From Sedimenticola thiotaurini (GTDB lineage Bacteria > Pseudomonadota > Gammaproteobacteria > Chromatiales > Chromatiaceae): a DNA stretch of 64,000 bases. The translations under genes and the position numbers were made by a program. How positions within the stretch are numbered: the first letter of the stretch is position 1; each line of letters starts with the position of its first letter. The stretch lies in assembly GCF_001007875.1 (NCBI RefSeq), contig NZ_CP011412.1:620001-684000 (forward strand), read 5' to 3'. The notes under the pieces were generated by a model. The model saw nothing but the letters and a program-made list of their open reading frames with translations, searched no databases and was not told the origin of the DNA. Shown piece after piece: positions 45,560-55,144 of the stretch.

Positions 45560-46759
45560 ATGTTTATAACACGATATTCCCGCTATCTTCCGTTGATTTT
45601 AGTTTTGTTGTTTCTCGCCTCTTGTGGAAATGCGGCCATACAGCAGCGCGGCGTTGTTATGCATGAGCCCCATCCCGATAAACAGCCGGACCAGCAGAGC
45701 GATGGAATCCCGACCAAGGCGACTGTGCTGGATCTGCGGCAGGCCATGGGGCTGGAACAGCTGATCCCCATTCTCGTCAACCGGCCAGTGGTCTATGTGG
45801 GGGAATCCCACGATAACTACGCCCACCACCAGGCCCAGTTGGCGGTTATTGATGCGCTGCATGAATCGGGAGCGGATCTGGCCATCGGTATGGAGATGTT
45901 TCAGCAGCCATTCCAGCAATATCTGGATGACTATGTTGCCGGAAGAATAACCGAAGCGGAGATGCTGAAAAAGACCGAATGGTACGACCGCTGGGTCTAT
46001 GACTACCGCTTGTACCAACCCATTCTGGAGTATGCGAAAAGCAAGAGTATTCCGGTGATCGCGTTGAATGTGCCGCGTGAGGTTACCCGGCGGGTATCGG
46101 AGGTCGGGCTGGATGGATTGAATGAAGAAGAGCGCAGCCAGGTTCCTGTGGAGATCGATAACTCTGATCAGGCGTATAGGGAGCGGTTAAAAAAGATTTT
46201 CAATCAGCACGGTAAAGAGATCAGTTCAGATTTCGAGCGCTTTTTACAGGTGCAGTTGGTCTGGGACGAGGGCATGGCCGCCAGGGCCGCCGATTACCTC
46301 CAGGCCCACCCGGATAAACAGATGGTGGTGCTGGCCGGCAGTGGTCACCTGATGCACAGGTCTGGTATTCCCAACCGGGTACAGCGGCGTCATCCGGTCT
46401 CCTCGGCGGTGGTGCTGCCGGGTGGTAACCTGCGGGTTGTTCCCGGTGTTGCTGATTTTATGCTGTTCCCCGAACAGGCCGAGTTACCGCCGGCTGCGGT
46501 ACTGGGCATCTATATGGAGCAGGCGGAGAGCGGGGTGTTGGTGAGCAAGGTGGTAAAGCAGAGTGCCGCCGATCTGGGTGGTGTGGAGCCTGATGACATT
46601 ATTCTGGCATTTGACGGGGAGCAGGTGACATCGCCAAACGACCTGCGTATACAACTGCTCAGGAAAAAACCGGGGGACGAAGCAGAGCTGACACTGTTGC
46701 GTCGGAGAGTACTACTGGGCGAGAAACAGCTGGATGTGAAATTGATTCTGGGGCAATAG
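45560..46759 (+). CDS. ChaN-family lipoprotein fused to a PDZ domain
   Basis: 399 residues. A lipoprotein signal (LVLLFLASC, acylated Cys at about 22) is followed by a ChaN/EreA-like domain (about 70-280) with VVYVGESHDNYAHHQAQ, IGMEMFQQPFQQYLDDY and MVVLAGSGHLMHRSGIP. In ChaN such residues bind haem iron. The last 90 residues form a PDZ domain (AAVLGIYMEQ, GVEPDDIILAFDGEQVTSPNDLRIQLLRKKPGDEAELTLLR), not part of classic ChaN. Its place is probably the periplasmic face of the outer membrane. Confidence 0.86.
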   Translation: MFITRYSRYLPLILVLLFLASCGNAAIQQRGVVMHEPHPDKQPDQQSDGIPTKATVLDLRQAMGLEQLIPILVNRPVVYVGESHDNYAHHQAQLAVIDALHESGADLAIGMEMFQQPFQQYLDDYVAGRITEAEMLKKTEWYDRWVYDYRLYQPILEYAKSKSIPVIALNVPREVTRRVSEVGLDGLNEEERSQVPVEIDNSDQAYRERLKKIFNQHGKEISSDFERFLQVQLVWDEGMAARAADYLQAHPDKQMVVLAGSGHLMHRSGIPNRVQRRHPVSSAVVLPGGNLRVVPGVADFMLFPEQAELPPAAVLGIYMEQAESGVLVSKVVKQSAADLGGVEPDDIILAFDGEQVTSPNDLRIQLLRKKPGDEAELTLLRRRVLLGEKQLDVKLILGQ

Positions 46760-46826
46760 CAATAGGGCCTAAGACCACCTGACCACCCGATAACCGGGGC
46801 CATAAAACAGCTGCAAAGCCAAATGA

Positions 46827-46859
46827 TTCACCGGAAGCGCTTGATACGCTTCCGGTGAA
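46827..46859. terminator. 13-bp hairpin between convergent ChaN and csp genes
   Basis: TTCACCGGAAGCG / CGCTTCCGGTGAA with loop CTTGATA. No clear U tract on either side; it may still end both transcripts. Confidence 0.65.
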
Positions 46860-46873
46860 CGGCGATCGGTAAC

Positions 46874-47083
46874 TTAGACGATGGTTACGTTTTCAGCCTG
46901 TGGGCCTTTCTGGCCCTGCGTAACTTCAAAAGTGACTTTCTGCCCTTCGGTCAGTGTGCGCCGACCAGTGCCATTAATTGCACGGAAGTGGACGAAAACA
47001 TCAGAGCCGCCTTCGCGCTCAATGAAACCAAATCCCTTGTCATCGTTAAACCATTTAACGACACCGGTAACTAAATCAGACAT
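46874..47083 (-). CDS. Cold-shock domain protein
   Basis: 69-residue CspA-family protein: single OB fold with RNP1 KGFGFIE and RNP2 VFVHF, single-strand nucleic-acid chaperone. ATG 47083 follows GAGGG; a longer in-frame start at 47137 is not supported. CspA-type genes often have long 5' leaders, and the gap upstream would allow it. Confidence 0.95.
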   Translation of the reverse strand: MSDLVTGVVKWFNDDKGFGFIEREGGSDVFVHFRAINGTGRRTLTEGQKVTFEVTQGQKGPQAENVTIV

Positions 47084-47477
47084 ATAACCCTCGTACTTAT
47101 GAACAGTGCCAATTTCTATTGGCATTACAAAAAACACTGGCCCTAAACTTCTATTGGTATACTGCCGGTGTGTGATCTTGCGACCACCTATCTTTTCAGA
47201 TAGATGGAGAAAATCCTAGCAAGCCAGATTCTTTTCCATCTACCCGATAACCAGAGTTCATGTACGAGTTTGATTTAAAATTTTAACGTTGGCTGGTGTG
47301 CTCTTTCCTTACCCGAAAATTTGCGCAGAGTCATCTCATTCTCCCTGCGGTTTGTTCGCTAGTCAAGGAATAAATATAGACGGATATTCCAGGAACGACA
47401 ACTATAAAATAATTGTCATATTTTCCTAAGAAACGCTTTTACAAACAGACTGATATGTTGCTTATTTAAATTCTTTA
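47084..47477 (-). other. Leader and intergenic region upstream of the cold-shock gene
   Basis: 394 bp, AT-rich, no ORF. It can house a long 5' leader for the cold-shock gene. I see no cold-box motif that I can assign with confidence. The last 60 bases are the 3' end of the LysR transcript. Confidence 0.45.
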
Positions 47478-48428
47478 TTAAATTAGCGGATCGCTTTCAG
47501 AACCTTCTGTATCGTCTGCGTAACAGGCCTCCATCATGTCGATAAATCGTTTGGCCTGAGGTGACAGGTACTTGCCGCGGCGCAGCACTATTCCGTAAGT
47601 GCGTTTGGGAAAATACTCATTCAGGGGGATCTTGATCAGTCGCTCTTCACCGGTCAGGCAGACATCGGTGACGATCGAGATACCCATGCCAAGTTCCACA
47701 TATTTTTTTATCACTTCCCAACCGCCGGCTTCCAGACCGGTTTTGAATTTCAGTTCATGCTGACGGAACACCAGATCAACCATCCGCCAGGTGGTCAGGC
47801 TGGGGGGAGGGAGTATCAGCCCGTAAGGGGCGATATCTTTCAGGGTAATGGTTTCGATCTCGGCCAGGGGGTGACCGATCGGAACAATCAATTCGGGAGA
47901 GTAGGTGACCAGCGGTTTATAGATAATGTCATCCGGTACTTCCAGCATGGAACCGACCGCGAAATCGGCCTCGTCGGCCCGCAGTCTGGAGAGTCCGTCC
48001 CGTCCGCCCGTCACGTTGTGGAGTTTGACCCGGATCTTGGGGTGCTGCTCCATGAACTGCTTAAGCGGTTCGGGTAGCACGTAAAGGATGGTTGATTCAC
48101 CGGCGGCGATGTTCAGATCACCCGACTCCAGCAAGCCCTGCTGGGCAATAAAGGTCTCCTGAAGTTTGTCCATTCCCTCAACCAGGGGCTGGGCCAGTTT
48201 GAACAGGATCTTACCTTCCGGGGTCAGGCGTATTTTTGGGCCCCGGCGTTCGAAAAGAACGGTTTCCAACTCACGCTCCAGGGCCTGAATCTGCAATGAA
48301 ACGGTCGGCTGACTGAGAAAAACCTTGTCGGCCGCCTCACTGATGCTGCCGGTTCTGGCAGCATGGCAAAAAGCGCGTAATTGCTTGAGTCTGTTCTGTT
48401 TATAGTAAATTGGCGCCGGTGATGCCAT
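47478..48428 (-). CDS. LysR-family transcriptional regulator
   Basis: 316 residues: N-terminal winged helix-turn-helix (about 13-72; LRAFCHAARTGSISEAADKVFLSQPTVSLQIQALE) and a C-terminal effector-binding domain with two Rossmann-like lobes (STILYVLPEPLKQF, GGWEVIKKYVELGMGISIVTDVCL). It is divergent from the rnfB/PFOR operon, the usual LysR arrangement, so it probably regulates that operon and itself. The effector is unknown. Confidence 0.92.
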   Translation of the reverse strand: MASPAPIYYKQNRLKQLRAFCHAARTGSISEAADKVFLSQPTVSLQIQALERELETVLFERRGPKIRLTPEGKILFKLAQPLVEGMDKLQETFIAQQGLLESGDLNIAAGESTILYVLPEPLKQFMEQHPKIRVKLHNVTGGRDGLSRLRADEADFAVGSMLEVPDDIIYKPLVTYSPELIVPIGHPLAEIETITLKDIAPYGLILPPPSLTTWRMVDLVFRQHELKFKTGLEAGGWEVIKKYVELGMGISIVTDVCLTGEERLIKIPLNEYFPKRTYGIVLRRGKYLSPQAKRFIDMMEACYADDTEGSESDPLI

Positions 48429-48459
48429 GGTGCTCTCTTGTTACTTTATTGCTGAAGTT

Positions 48460-48481
48460 AATAGTAAGCATTGAAATAATT
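48460..48481. promoter_or_regulatory. LysR-type dyad motif, copy 1
   Basis: AATAGT-N10-ATAATT. It matches copy 2 at 17 of 22 positions, including the internal ATTGAAA. It is 32 bp upstream of the lysR start, fitting autoregulation. Confidence 0.5.
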
Positions 48482-48587
48482 GACCTGTCAAATACCACAA
48501 ATTCCACTACACTTTGCTGCGCTTGCGAAAAAATACGCATTGTATCTTAGGTAAATGGATTTAACTAACTGATACTAAACGGAAAAT

Positions 48588-48609
48588 AATAGTATAGATT
48601 GAAACTATT
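48588..48609. promoter_or_regulatory. LysR-type dyad motif, copy 2
   Basis: AATAGT-N10-ACTATT, perfect 6-bp arms, 49 bp upstream of rnfB. Fits a LysR site in the divergent region. Confidence 0.55.
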
Positions 48610-48657
48610 GCAATTATTTATGCGGCGATAAGCTGTAGTTTGTTTGAGGGCCGAACA

Positions 48658-49533
48658 ATGATCGATATTACCAGCCTAGCCTTATCCGTTGGTTTTATGG
48701 CTCTACTCGGTTCACTGCTTGCTTCTATTCTGGTGCTGGCTAACAAACGTCTGTTTGTCTATGAAGACCCCCGTATTGATGACGTGGAGGACCTGTTGCC
48801 CCGGGCCAATTGCGGCGCCTGTGGCAGCCCGGGTTGTCGACCTTTTGCGGAAGGCTTGATTGAAGGCACCTACGAGCCGGCCCAGTGCACCGTCAATTCC
48901 AAAGAGATTAATGAACAGATCGCCAATTATCTGGGTGTTGATCTGGGTACGCAAGTTAAACGGGTCGCCCGACTCGCCTGTGCCGGCGGCACCCATGTGG
49001 CCTATATTCGGGCCAGTTACGATGGTATGAGCTCCTGCCGTGCTGCAGCCCTTGTGGCCGGTGGTGGCAAGGGCTGTGCCTGGGGCTGTCTCGGTATGGG
49101 GGACTGCGCCGATGTCTGTGACTTTGACGCAATCAGCATGAACAAATATGGCCTGCCGATGGTGAACGAATCACTCTGTACCGCCTGCGGCGATTGTGTC
49201 GATATCTGTCCCAAGGATCTGTTTGAACTCCACTCCGTCAATGAACAGCTTTTTGTCGCCTGCCGGAATCTGGAGAAGGGTGAAGAGGCAGAGAATGAGT
49301 GCGAAGTCATCTGTACCGCCTGTGAGCGGTGTGCGGTGGATTCTCCGGAAGGGTTGATTGAGATTAAAAACAACCTGGCCGTCATTGATTACAGCAAAAA
49401 CGATCTGGCATCCCGGGTAGCGATTGAGCGCTGTCCCACGGGCGCTATTGTCTGGTTCGACAAGAAGGGCGGTTACCAAGTGGGTAAGGATGCCAAAAAG
49501 ATTATCCGCAAAGAGATGCTGCCCATTGGGTAG
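48658..49533 (+). CDS. rnfB: Ion-translocating ferredoxin:NAD oxidoreductase subunit B, long multi-cluster form
   Basis: 291 residues. One N-terminal transmembrane helix (about 5-28), the RnfB 4Fe-4S motif NCGACGSPGCRPFAEG..QC, then ferredoxin-type Cys sets CAWGCLGMGDCADVCDF and CTACGDCVDICPKDL, and two more Cys groups (VACRNL, CEVICTACERC, ERCPTGAI). E. coli RsxB has about 190 residues, so this is the longer type seen in anaerobes, with at least one extra cluster. It is the entry point for ferredoxin electrons. ATG 48658 follows GAGGG; it is separated from rnfC by two genes. Confidence 0.9.
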   Translation: MIDITSLALSVGFMALLGSLLASILVLANKRLFVYEDPRIDDVEDLLPRANCGACGSPGCRPFAEGLIEGTYEPAQCTVNSKEINEQIANYLGVDLGTQVKRVARLACAGGTHVAYIRASYDGMSSCRAAALVAGGGKGCAWGCLGMGDCADVCDFDAISMNKYGLPMVNESLCTACGDCVDICPKDLFELHSVNEQLFVACRNLEKGEEAENECEVICTACERCAVDSPEGLIEIKNNLAVIDYSKNDLASRVAIERCPTGAIVWFDKKGGYQVGKDAKKIIRKEMLPIG

Positions 49534-49600
49534 TTAGAGTTTTATCGGTTGGGTTGCCAACAATGCTGGTGAATCCAGGAATGTAGAAGAGGAAGTATCC

Positions 49601-52600
49601 ATGTTCGGAAAAAAAGAGCAAAAGCAGTTTAAGTATCCCGGAATCCGCATGGCAATGGATGGCAATACTGCCGTCATCATGTGCGAGCGGGAAGCATCTG
49701 ACGCTGCCGGTGCCTACCCGATTACCCCTTCCACCCAGATGGGCGAGTACTGGGCGGAGGAGGTGGCCAAGGGTCATGTCAACGTTTCCGGCAAGCCGCT
49801 GGTATTCGTAGAGCCTGAATCCGAACACGCCGCCGCCGCAGTGACAGCCGGTATGGCAATGACCGGTATGCGTGCCACTAACTTCTCCTCAGCGCAGGGC
49901 GTCGCCTTCATGCACGAGTCGCTCTATGCCGCAGTTGGCAAGCGTCTGCCCTATGTGTTGAATATCGGCACCCGGGCCATTACCAAGGCTTCACTCAACG
50001 TGCACTGTAGTCACGATGACTACCACTGTATCGACGATACCGGCTTTTTCCAGATTTTTGGTGCCAATGCCCAGGAAGCCGCGGACCTGAACCTGATCGG
50101 CCGCAAGATTGCCGAACTGAGTCTGACGCCCGCGGCAGTGGCCCAGGACGGCTTCCTCACCACCCACCTGATTGAACCCCTGATGGTCCCGGAGCGGGAA
50201 CTGATCGAGGAGTTCTGCGGGTCGCCGGATGACATCATTCCCTGTCCGACTCCGGCACAGAAAATGATCTATGGCGAGAAGCGTCGTCGTGTGCCGGAGA
50301 TCTGGGATGTGGACAATCCTATGTTGTCCGGTGCCGTACAGAACCAGGATGCCTATATGCAGGCGGTGGCTGCCCAGCGTCCTTACTTCTTTGACCACAT
50401 CTCCAGCCTGACTGACCAGGTGATGGATGAGTATTACGAACTGACCGGCCGGCGCTACAACCGGGTCAGTGAATACCGGATGGACGATGCGGACTACGTG
50501 ATCGTGGGGCAGGGCTCCATGATCATCCAGGCCCAGGCGGTGGCCGACTATCTGCGTGAAACCCGCAAACTCAAAGTGGGCGTGCTGAACGTCACCATGT
50601 ACCGTCCGTTCCCCGGTGACCTGATCGGCAAAGTGTTGAAAAAGCGCAAAGGCGTAGTGGTCCTGGAGCGTACCGACCAGCCGCTGGCGGAAGATCTGCC
50701 GCTGATCCGCGAGATCCGTTCATCGCTCACCAAGTGTATTGAGAACGGGGCTACCAGCGGTGATGCACCCTATCCGAAATACGCCTCTTACAAGGCGGGT
50801 GAGGCACCGGCTCTCTACTCCGGTTCCTACGGACTGGGATCTCGGGACCTGCAGCCGGAAGGGCTGATCGGTGCCGTCGAGAATATGCTGCCGAATGGCA
50901 AAAAACGTCGTTTCTTCTATCTGGGTGTGGATTTCGTGCGGGAAGCGGCCGATCCAAAAGCGGAGATCCGCCAGCAGGAGCTGCTGGAGGCCTATCCCCA
51001 TATCAGTGAAATGGCGATCCGGGGCAGTGAAAACCCCGACTTGCTGCCCAAGGAAGCGATCACCATGCGCATGCATTCGGTCGGTGGCTGGGGCGCCATC
51101 ACGACCGGCAAGAACCTGGCCATGACCCTGTATGATCTGCTGGGCTACGACATCCGGGCCAATCCCAAGTACGGTTCCGAAAAGAAGGGCCAGCCCACCA
51201 CCTACTATCTGTCTGCTGCGCCGGTACCCATCCGACTGAACTGTGAATATCACTATGTGGATGTGGTGCTGTCACCCGATCCCAACGTGTTCCAGCACTC
51301 CAATCCGCTGTACGGATTGAAAGAGGGCGGTTACTTCATTATCCAGAGCAACCTGGAGACCGAAGAAGAGGTGTGGGCGCAGATCCCGGTGATGTACCAG
51401 AAGTACATTGTGGATCACAACATCCATGTCTACTTTGTCGATGGATTCAAGATCGCCAAGGAGGAGGCTTCCAATCCGGAACTGCAGTTCCGTATGCAGG
51501 GTAACGCCTTCCAGGGTGCTTTCTTTGCCGCATCACCCCTGTTGCAGCGGGCCAACCTGACCGAGCAGGGACTGTTCGATGCTATCGAGACCCAGCTGCG
51601 GGAGAAATTCGGCGGCAAGGGCGAGCGCGTGGTAGCTGACAACCTGCGGGTGGTACGGCGTGGATTCGATGAGATCCGTGAGATCACCAACAAACCGGTG
51701 GGTCTGACCGAGCAGGATATCCGCAAACCGGCCAAGATTCCGGTTATGCTGCAGCAGCTGCCCGAGGGCGACGGTCATCTTTCCGATGTCCATCGCTTCT
51801 GGGAACAGACCGGTTCGTTCTACCTGAACGGCAAGGGCTCGGAGAATCTGGCCGATCCCTACATGGCCACCAGCCTGATCCCGGCGGCCACCGGTGTGTA
51901 TCGCGACATGACCCAGATCCGCTTCGACTACCCGAAGTTCATTACCGAGAACTGTACTGCCTGTGGTGATTGTTACACCGCCTGTCCGGATAGCGCGATA
52001 CCGGGCCTGGTCAACACCATCGGTGAGATTTTTAATACCGCCATCGAGCGTATCGAGAAGAGAGGTACGCCGACCCTCTACCTGCGGCGTGAAACCCGCA
52101 ATGTGGAGAAGAAACTGCGTGCCCTGATTGATGCTCAGGGAGAGGCAGCAGTGGTCTCCAAGCTGCTGGATCAGGCGGTACTCGAAGTGCTGGCCGAGTC
52201 CGAGCTGGATGAGCAGAAAAAGGCCGGCCTGGAGCGGGAGTTCGGCCTGTTCCTGGAATCCATCGGTGGTTTCGAATTCTCGGTCACCAAACCCTATTAC
52301 AGCAACCGGGAGAAGAAGAACAAAGGCTCTGGCGGCCTGTTCTCCATCACCGTCAACCCCTACACCTGTAAAGGCTGTATGGAGTGCGTAGACGTCTGTG
52401 ACGATGGAGCGCTGGTGGTTGAACTGCAGACCGAGGCCGCAGTCGAGAAACTGCGGAACGACTGGAAGTTCTGGATGGATCTGCCCACCACCAATCCTGA
52501 CTTTATCCGTATCGACGATCTGAATGAAAAGATCGGCGCACTGGAGACCCTGCTGCTGGACAAGACCAACTACCAGTCCATGGTTTCCGGCGACGGTGCC

Positions 52601-54529
52601 TGCCTCGGTTGTGGTGAGAAGACCGCCATCCACCTGTTCACCAGTACGGCGACTGCCCTGATGCAACCCCGGGTAAAGGCGCACCTGGCCGAGCTGGATG
52701 ACCTGATCAATCGCCTGGAGACCCATGTTCGTCTGAAATTGGCAGCCGGCATGGATCTCACCAATACGGCGGCGATCAACGAAGTGGTTGAGGAGAACCG
52801 GGATACGGACCTGACCCTGACCAATCTCTCTGCCACCCTGGCCGATGGCCAGGCGTCGGAGCCGGTCGATCCCAAGTGGCTGAAGTGGGTCACCCAGCTG
52901 CTGGAGAAACTGCGTCATCTGAAATGGCTCTATACTGATGGCAATACCAATCAGGGACGCGCCACCATGGGTATTATCAACGCCACCGGTTGTACCTCGG
53001 TGTGGGGATCGACTTTCCCGTTCAACCCCTATCCGTTCCCCTGGACCAGTCACCTGTTCCAGGACAGCCCGTCCGTAGCTATGGGTATCTTCGAGGGCCA
53101 CATGGCCAAGATGGCCGAGGGCTTCAAGGCGATCCGCCAGGCCAAGCTGGAACTGGAAGACAAGTATGATCCCGAGGTGCACGATAACTTCTTCACCTAC
53201 TTCGACTGGAAGTCCTTCAGTGATGAAGAGTGGCTGCTCTGCCCGCCGGTGGTCTCCATCGGTGGTGACGGCGCCATGTACGATATCGGTTTCCAGAACC
53301 TCTCCCGTGCGCTGGCTTCCGGCACGCCGATCAAGGTGTTGATCCTGGATACCCAGGTCTATTCCAACACCGGTGGCCAGTCCTGTACCTCCGGTTTTAT
53401 CGGCCAGGTGGCGGATATGGCACCCTACGGTAAGTCGTGGAAGGGCAAGACCGAGATCCGTAAGGAGATGGGCGTGATCGGCATGGCGCACCGCACCAGT
53501 TTTGTGTTGCAGAGCTCCCAGGCCAACATCACCCATCTGCTGGAGGGTTTCATTGATGGACTGAACAGCCGTCGTCCGGCCATGTTCAACATCTATACCA
53601 CCTGCCAGCCGGAGCACGGTGTGGCGGACGACGCGTCGGAGGCCCAGGCCAAGCTGGCACTGGAATCCCGCGCCTATCCGCTGTTCCGCTATGACCCGGA
53701 TGCCGGTGTGACCTTTGCTGAATGCTCCAGTGTGGAAGGCAACCCGGCGCTGGATGCGGACTGGCCCACTTACCAGCTCACCTATCAGGATGAGCACGGC
53801 AAGGAGTCCAAGCTGGAGCTGCCGATCACGTTTGCCGACTTCGCCTTCAGTGAGGGACGTTTCCGCAAGCATTTCCGCTCCGTGCCCCAGGATGCCTGGA
53901 ACGATGACATGGTGCCGCTGCACGAGTTCCTGGAGATGGATGAGGATGACCGGGATGGTCGCTACCCCTACATCTGGGCGGTGAACAACAAGCAGCGCCT
54001 GATACGGGTGCTGGTCTCCCAGGAGATCGTGCTCTCCTGTGAAGAGCGGCGCGATTTCTGGCATCAGCTGCGTGCCCTGGCCGGTGTGGGTGAAGCGGTG
54101 GACGAGATTGAAATCGCCAACCGCGCCAAGGCGGAGATGGCGCAGAAGCTCAGCGCCAGTCTGCTGGCCCTGGCCAACAATGGCGATGTCTCGGCTCTGA
54201 CCGATATGCCGGCTTCAAATGGTAACGGCAATGGTACAGCTGCTGCGGCAGCCGGGGGGAATGGTGCTGCACCGGCGGATTACGAGCCGGTCTGGATCGA
54301 AACTCCGGAGTGTACCGCCTGTGATGAGTGCACCGATATAGCGCCCAACGTGTTCAAGTACAACGATCAGAAGCTGGCGATTGTTGTCGATCCCAAGGGC
54401 GCTCCTTACAAGGACATCGTCAAGGCGGCAGAGAAGTGTACAGCGGGTTGTCTGCATCCTGGCACCCCCTGGAATCCCAACGAGAAAGATCTCGATAAAC
54501 TGGTCAAACGTGCGGCAAAGTACCAGTAA
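49601..54529 (+). CDS. nifJ: Pyruvate:ferredoxin (flavodoxin) oxidoreductase with C-terminal ferredoxin domain
   Basis: 1642 residues; typical homodimeric PFOR has about 1170-1200. Reversibly converts pyruvate plus CoA to acetyl-CoA, CO2 and reduced ferredoxin. Order: domain I (about 15-260; [17 protein letters not shown]), domain II (about 290-420; [14 protein letters not shown]), gamma domain (about 485-690; [17 protein letters not shown]), first 4Fe-4S motif [12 protein letters not shown] (about 783), a long insert, second motif [11 protein letters not shown] (about 921), then the TPP domain ([11 protein letters not shown] about 997, [17 protein letters not shown] about 1222, SNTGGQ). After about 1533 a Gly/Asn/Ala linker leads to an added ferredoxin-like domain ([15 protein letters not shown], then [10 protein letters not shown]). 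The true 2-oxoacid is not proven by sequence. Confidence 0.92.
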   Translation: MFGKKEQKQFKYPGIRMAMDGNTAVIMCEREASDAAGAYPITPSTQMGEYWAEEVAKGHVNVSGKPLVFVEPESEHAAAAVTAGMAMTGMRATNFSSAQGVAFMHESLYAAVGKRLPYVLNIGTRAITKASLNVHCSHDDYHCIDDTGFFQIFGANAQEAADLNLIGRKIAELSLTPAAVAQDGFLTTHLIEPLMVPERELIEEFCGSPDDIIPCPTPAQKMIYGEKRRRVPEIWDVDNPMLSGAVQNQDAYMQAVAAQRPYFFDHISSLTDQVMDEYYELTGRRYNRVSEYRMDDADYVIVGQGSMIIQAQAVADYLRETRKLKVGVLNVTMYRPFPGDLIGKVLKKRKGVVVLERTDQPLAEDLPLIREIRSSLTKCIENGATSGDAPYPKYASYKAGEAPALYSGSYGLGSRDLQPEGLIGAVENMLPNGKKRRFFYLGVDFVREAADPKAEIRQQELLEAYPHISEMAIRGSENPDLLPKEAITMRMHSVGGWGAITTGKNLAMTLYDLLGYDIRANPKYGSEKKGQPTTYYLSAAPVPIRLNCEYHYVDVVLSPDPNVFQHSNPLYGLKEGGYFIIQSNLETEEEVWAQIPVMYQKYIVDHNIHVYFVDGFKIAKEEASNPELQFRMQGNAFQGAFFAASPLLQRANLTEQGLFDAIETQLREKFGGKGERVVADNLRVVRRGFDEIREITNKPVGLTEQDIRKPAKIPVMLQQLPEGDGHLSDVHRFWEQTGSFYLNGKGSENLADPYMATSLIPAATGVYRDMTQIRFDYPKFITENCTACGDCYTACPDSAIPGLVNTIGEIFNTAIERIEKRGTPTLYLRRETRNVEKKLRALIDAQGEAAVVSKLLDQAVLEVLAESELDEQKKAGLEREFGLFLESIGGFEFSVTKPYYSNREKKNKGSGGLFSITVNPYTCKGCMECVDVCDDGALVVELQTEAAVEKLRNDWKFWMDLPTTNPDFIRIDDLNEKIGALETLLLDKTNYQSMVSGDGACLGCGEKTAIHLFTSTATALMQPRVKAHLAELDDLINRLETHVRLKLAAGMDLTNTAAINEVVEENRDTDLTLTNLSATLADGQASEPVDPKWLKWVTQLLEKLRHLKWLYTDGNTNQGRATMGIINATGCTSVWGSTFPFNPYPFPWTSHLFQDSPSVAMGIFEGHMAKMAEGFKAIRQAKLELEDKYDPEVHDNFFTYFDWKSFSDEEWLLCPPVVSIGGDGAMYDIGFQNLSRALASGTPIKVLILDTQVYSNTGGQSCTSGFIGQVADMAPYGKSWKGKTEIRKEMGVIGMAHRTSFVLQSSQANITHLLEGFIDGLNSRRPAMFNIYTTCQPEHGVADDASEAQAKLALESRAYPLFRYDPDAGVTFAECSSVEGNPALDADWPTYQLTYQDEHGKESKLELPITFADFAFSEGRFRKHFRSVPQDAWNDDMVPLHEFLEMDEDDRDGRYPYIWAVNNKQRLIRVLVSQEIVLSCEERRDFWHQLRALAGVGEAVDEIEIANRAKAEMAQKLSASLLALANNGDVSALTDMPASNGNGNGTAAAAAGGNGAAPADYEPVWIETPECTACDECTDIAPNVFKYNDQKLAIVVDPKGAPYKDIVKAAEKCTAGCLHPGTPWNPNEKDLDKLVKRAAKYQ

Positions 54530-54555
54530 TACAACCATCAGAGGAGAGAGTGAAC

Positions 54556-55056
54556 ATGGCAACTGTAACCTTACAAGGAAACCCGGTTTCCACCAGCGGA
54601 GAGCTGCCGGCAGTTGGTAGCAAGGCCCCGGAGTTTTCCCTGGCCAACAAGGAGTTGGCGGATGTGGGGCTGGCGGATTTTGCCGGCAAAAAACGGCTGT
54701 TGAATATCGTGCCGAGCCTGGATACGCCAACCTGCGCCGTTTCCACCAAGAAGTTCAACGAGTCATTCGCCAGCCGCGATGACGCGGTGGCGATGGTGAT
54801 TTCGGCCGATCTGCCGTTCGCCCAGGGCCGTTTCTGTGAGACGGAGGGTCTGAAAAACGTGGTCACGCTGTCGATGATGCATGACCAGCAGTTTGCCACC
54901 GACTACGGTGTGCTGATTACCGATGGCCCACTGCGGGGTCTCACCTGTCGCGCCGTGGTGGTGATCGACGAAAACGGTACGGTCACCTATACCCAACTGG
55001 TGCCGGAGATCGGTGATGAGCCGGATTACGAGGCAGCTCTGGCCGCGTTGAAATAA
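54556..55056 (+). CDS. tpx: Thiol peroxidase Tpx
   Basis: 166-residue atypical 2-Cys peroxiredoxin. Peroxidatic Cys60 in [12 protein letters not shown], resolving Cys94 in GRFCETEGL, and the typical start [15 protein letters not shown] and [17 protein letters not shown] 54556 has GAGGAG nine bases upstream. It stands inside the PFOR/Rnf gene row, 26 bp after PFOR, and probably protects these oxygen-sensitive Fe-S proteins from peroxide. A hairpin follows it. Confidence 0.95.
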   Translation: MATVTLQGNPVSTSGELPAVGSKAPEFSLANKELADVGLADFAGKKRLLNIVPSLDTPTCAVSTKKFNESFASRDDAVAMVISADLPFAQGRFCETEGLKNVVTLSMMHDQQFATDYGVLITDGPLRGLTCRAVVVIDENGTVTYTQLVPEIGDEPDYEAALAALK

Positions 55057-55084
55057 GTTTGTAGTAGTTAGCAGACAACAGGGC

Positions 55085-55116
55085 CCGGTCGCCCGGCCGT
55101 AGAGCCGGGTGACCGG
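55085..55116 (+). promoter_or_regulatory. Strong hairpin between tpx and rnfC
   Basis: CCGGTCGCCCGGC pairs with GCCGGGTGACCGG (13 bp with one G-U) around loop CGTAGA. No U tract; probably attenuates or protects the message between tpx and rnfC. Confidence 0.6.
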
Positions 55117-55144
55117 TCAGGTTGTCGAGAGTAGTGGAGAGAGA

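Noticed and set aside
51533-54064. An 843-codon open frame antisense to the PFOR gene
   Set aside because: It mirrors the codon bias of PFOR, shows no recognisable domain, and has no ribosome-binding site; PFOR itself is unambiguous.
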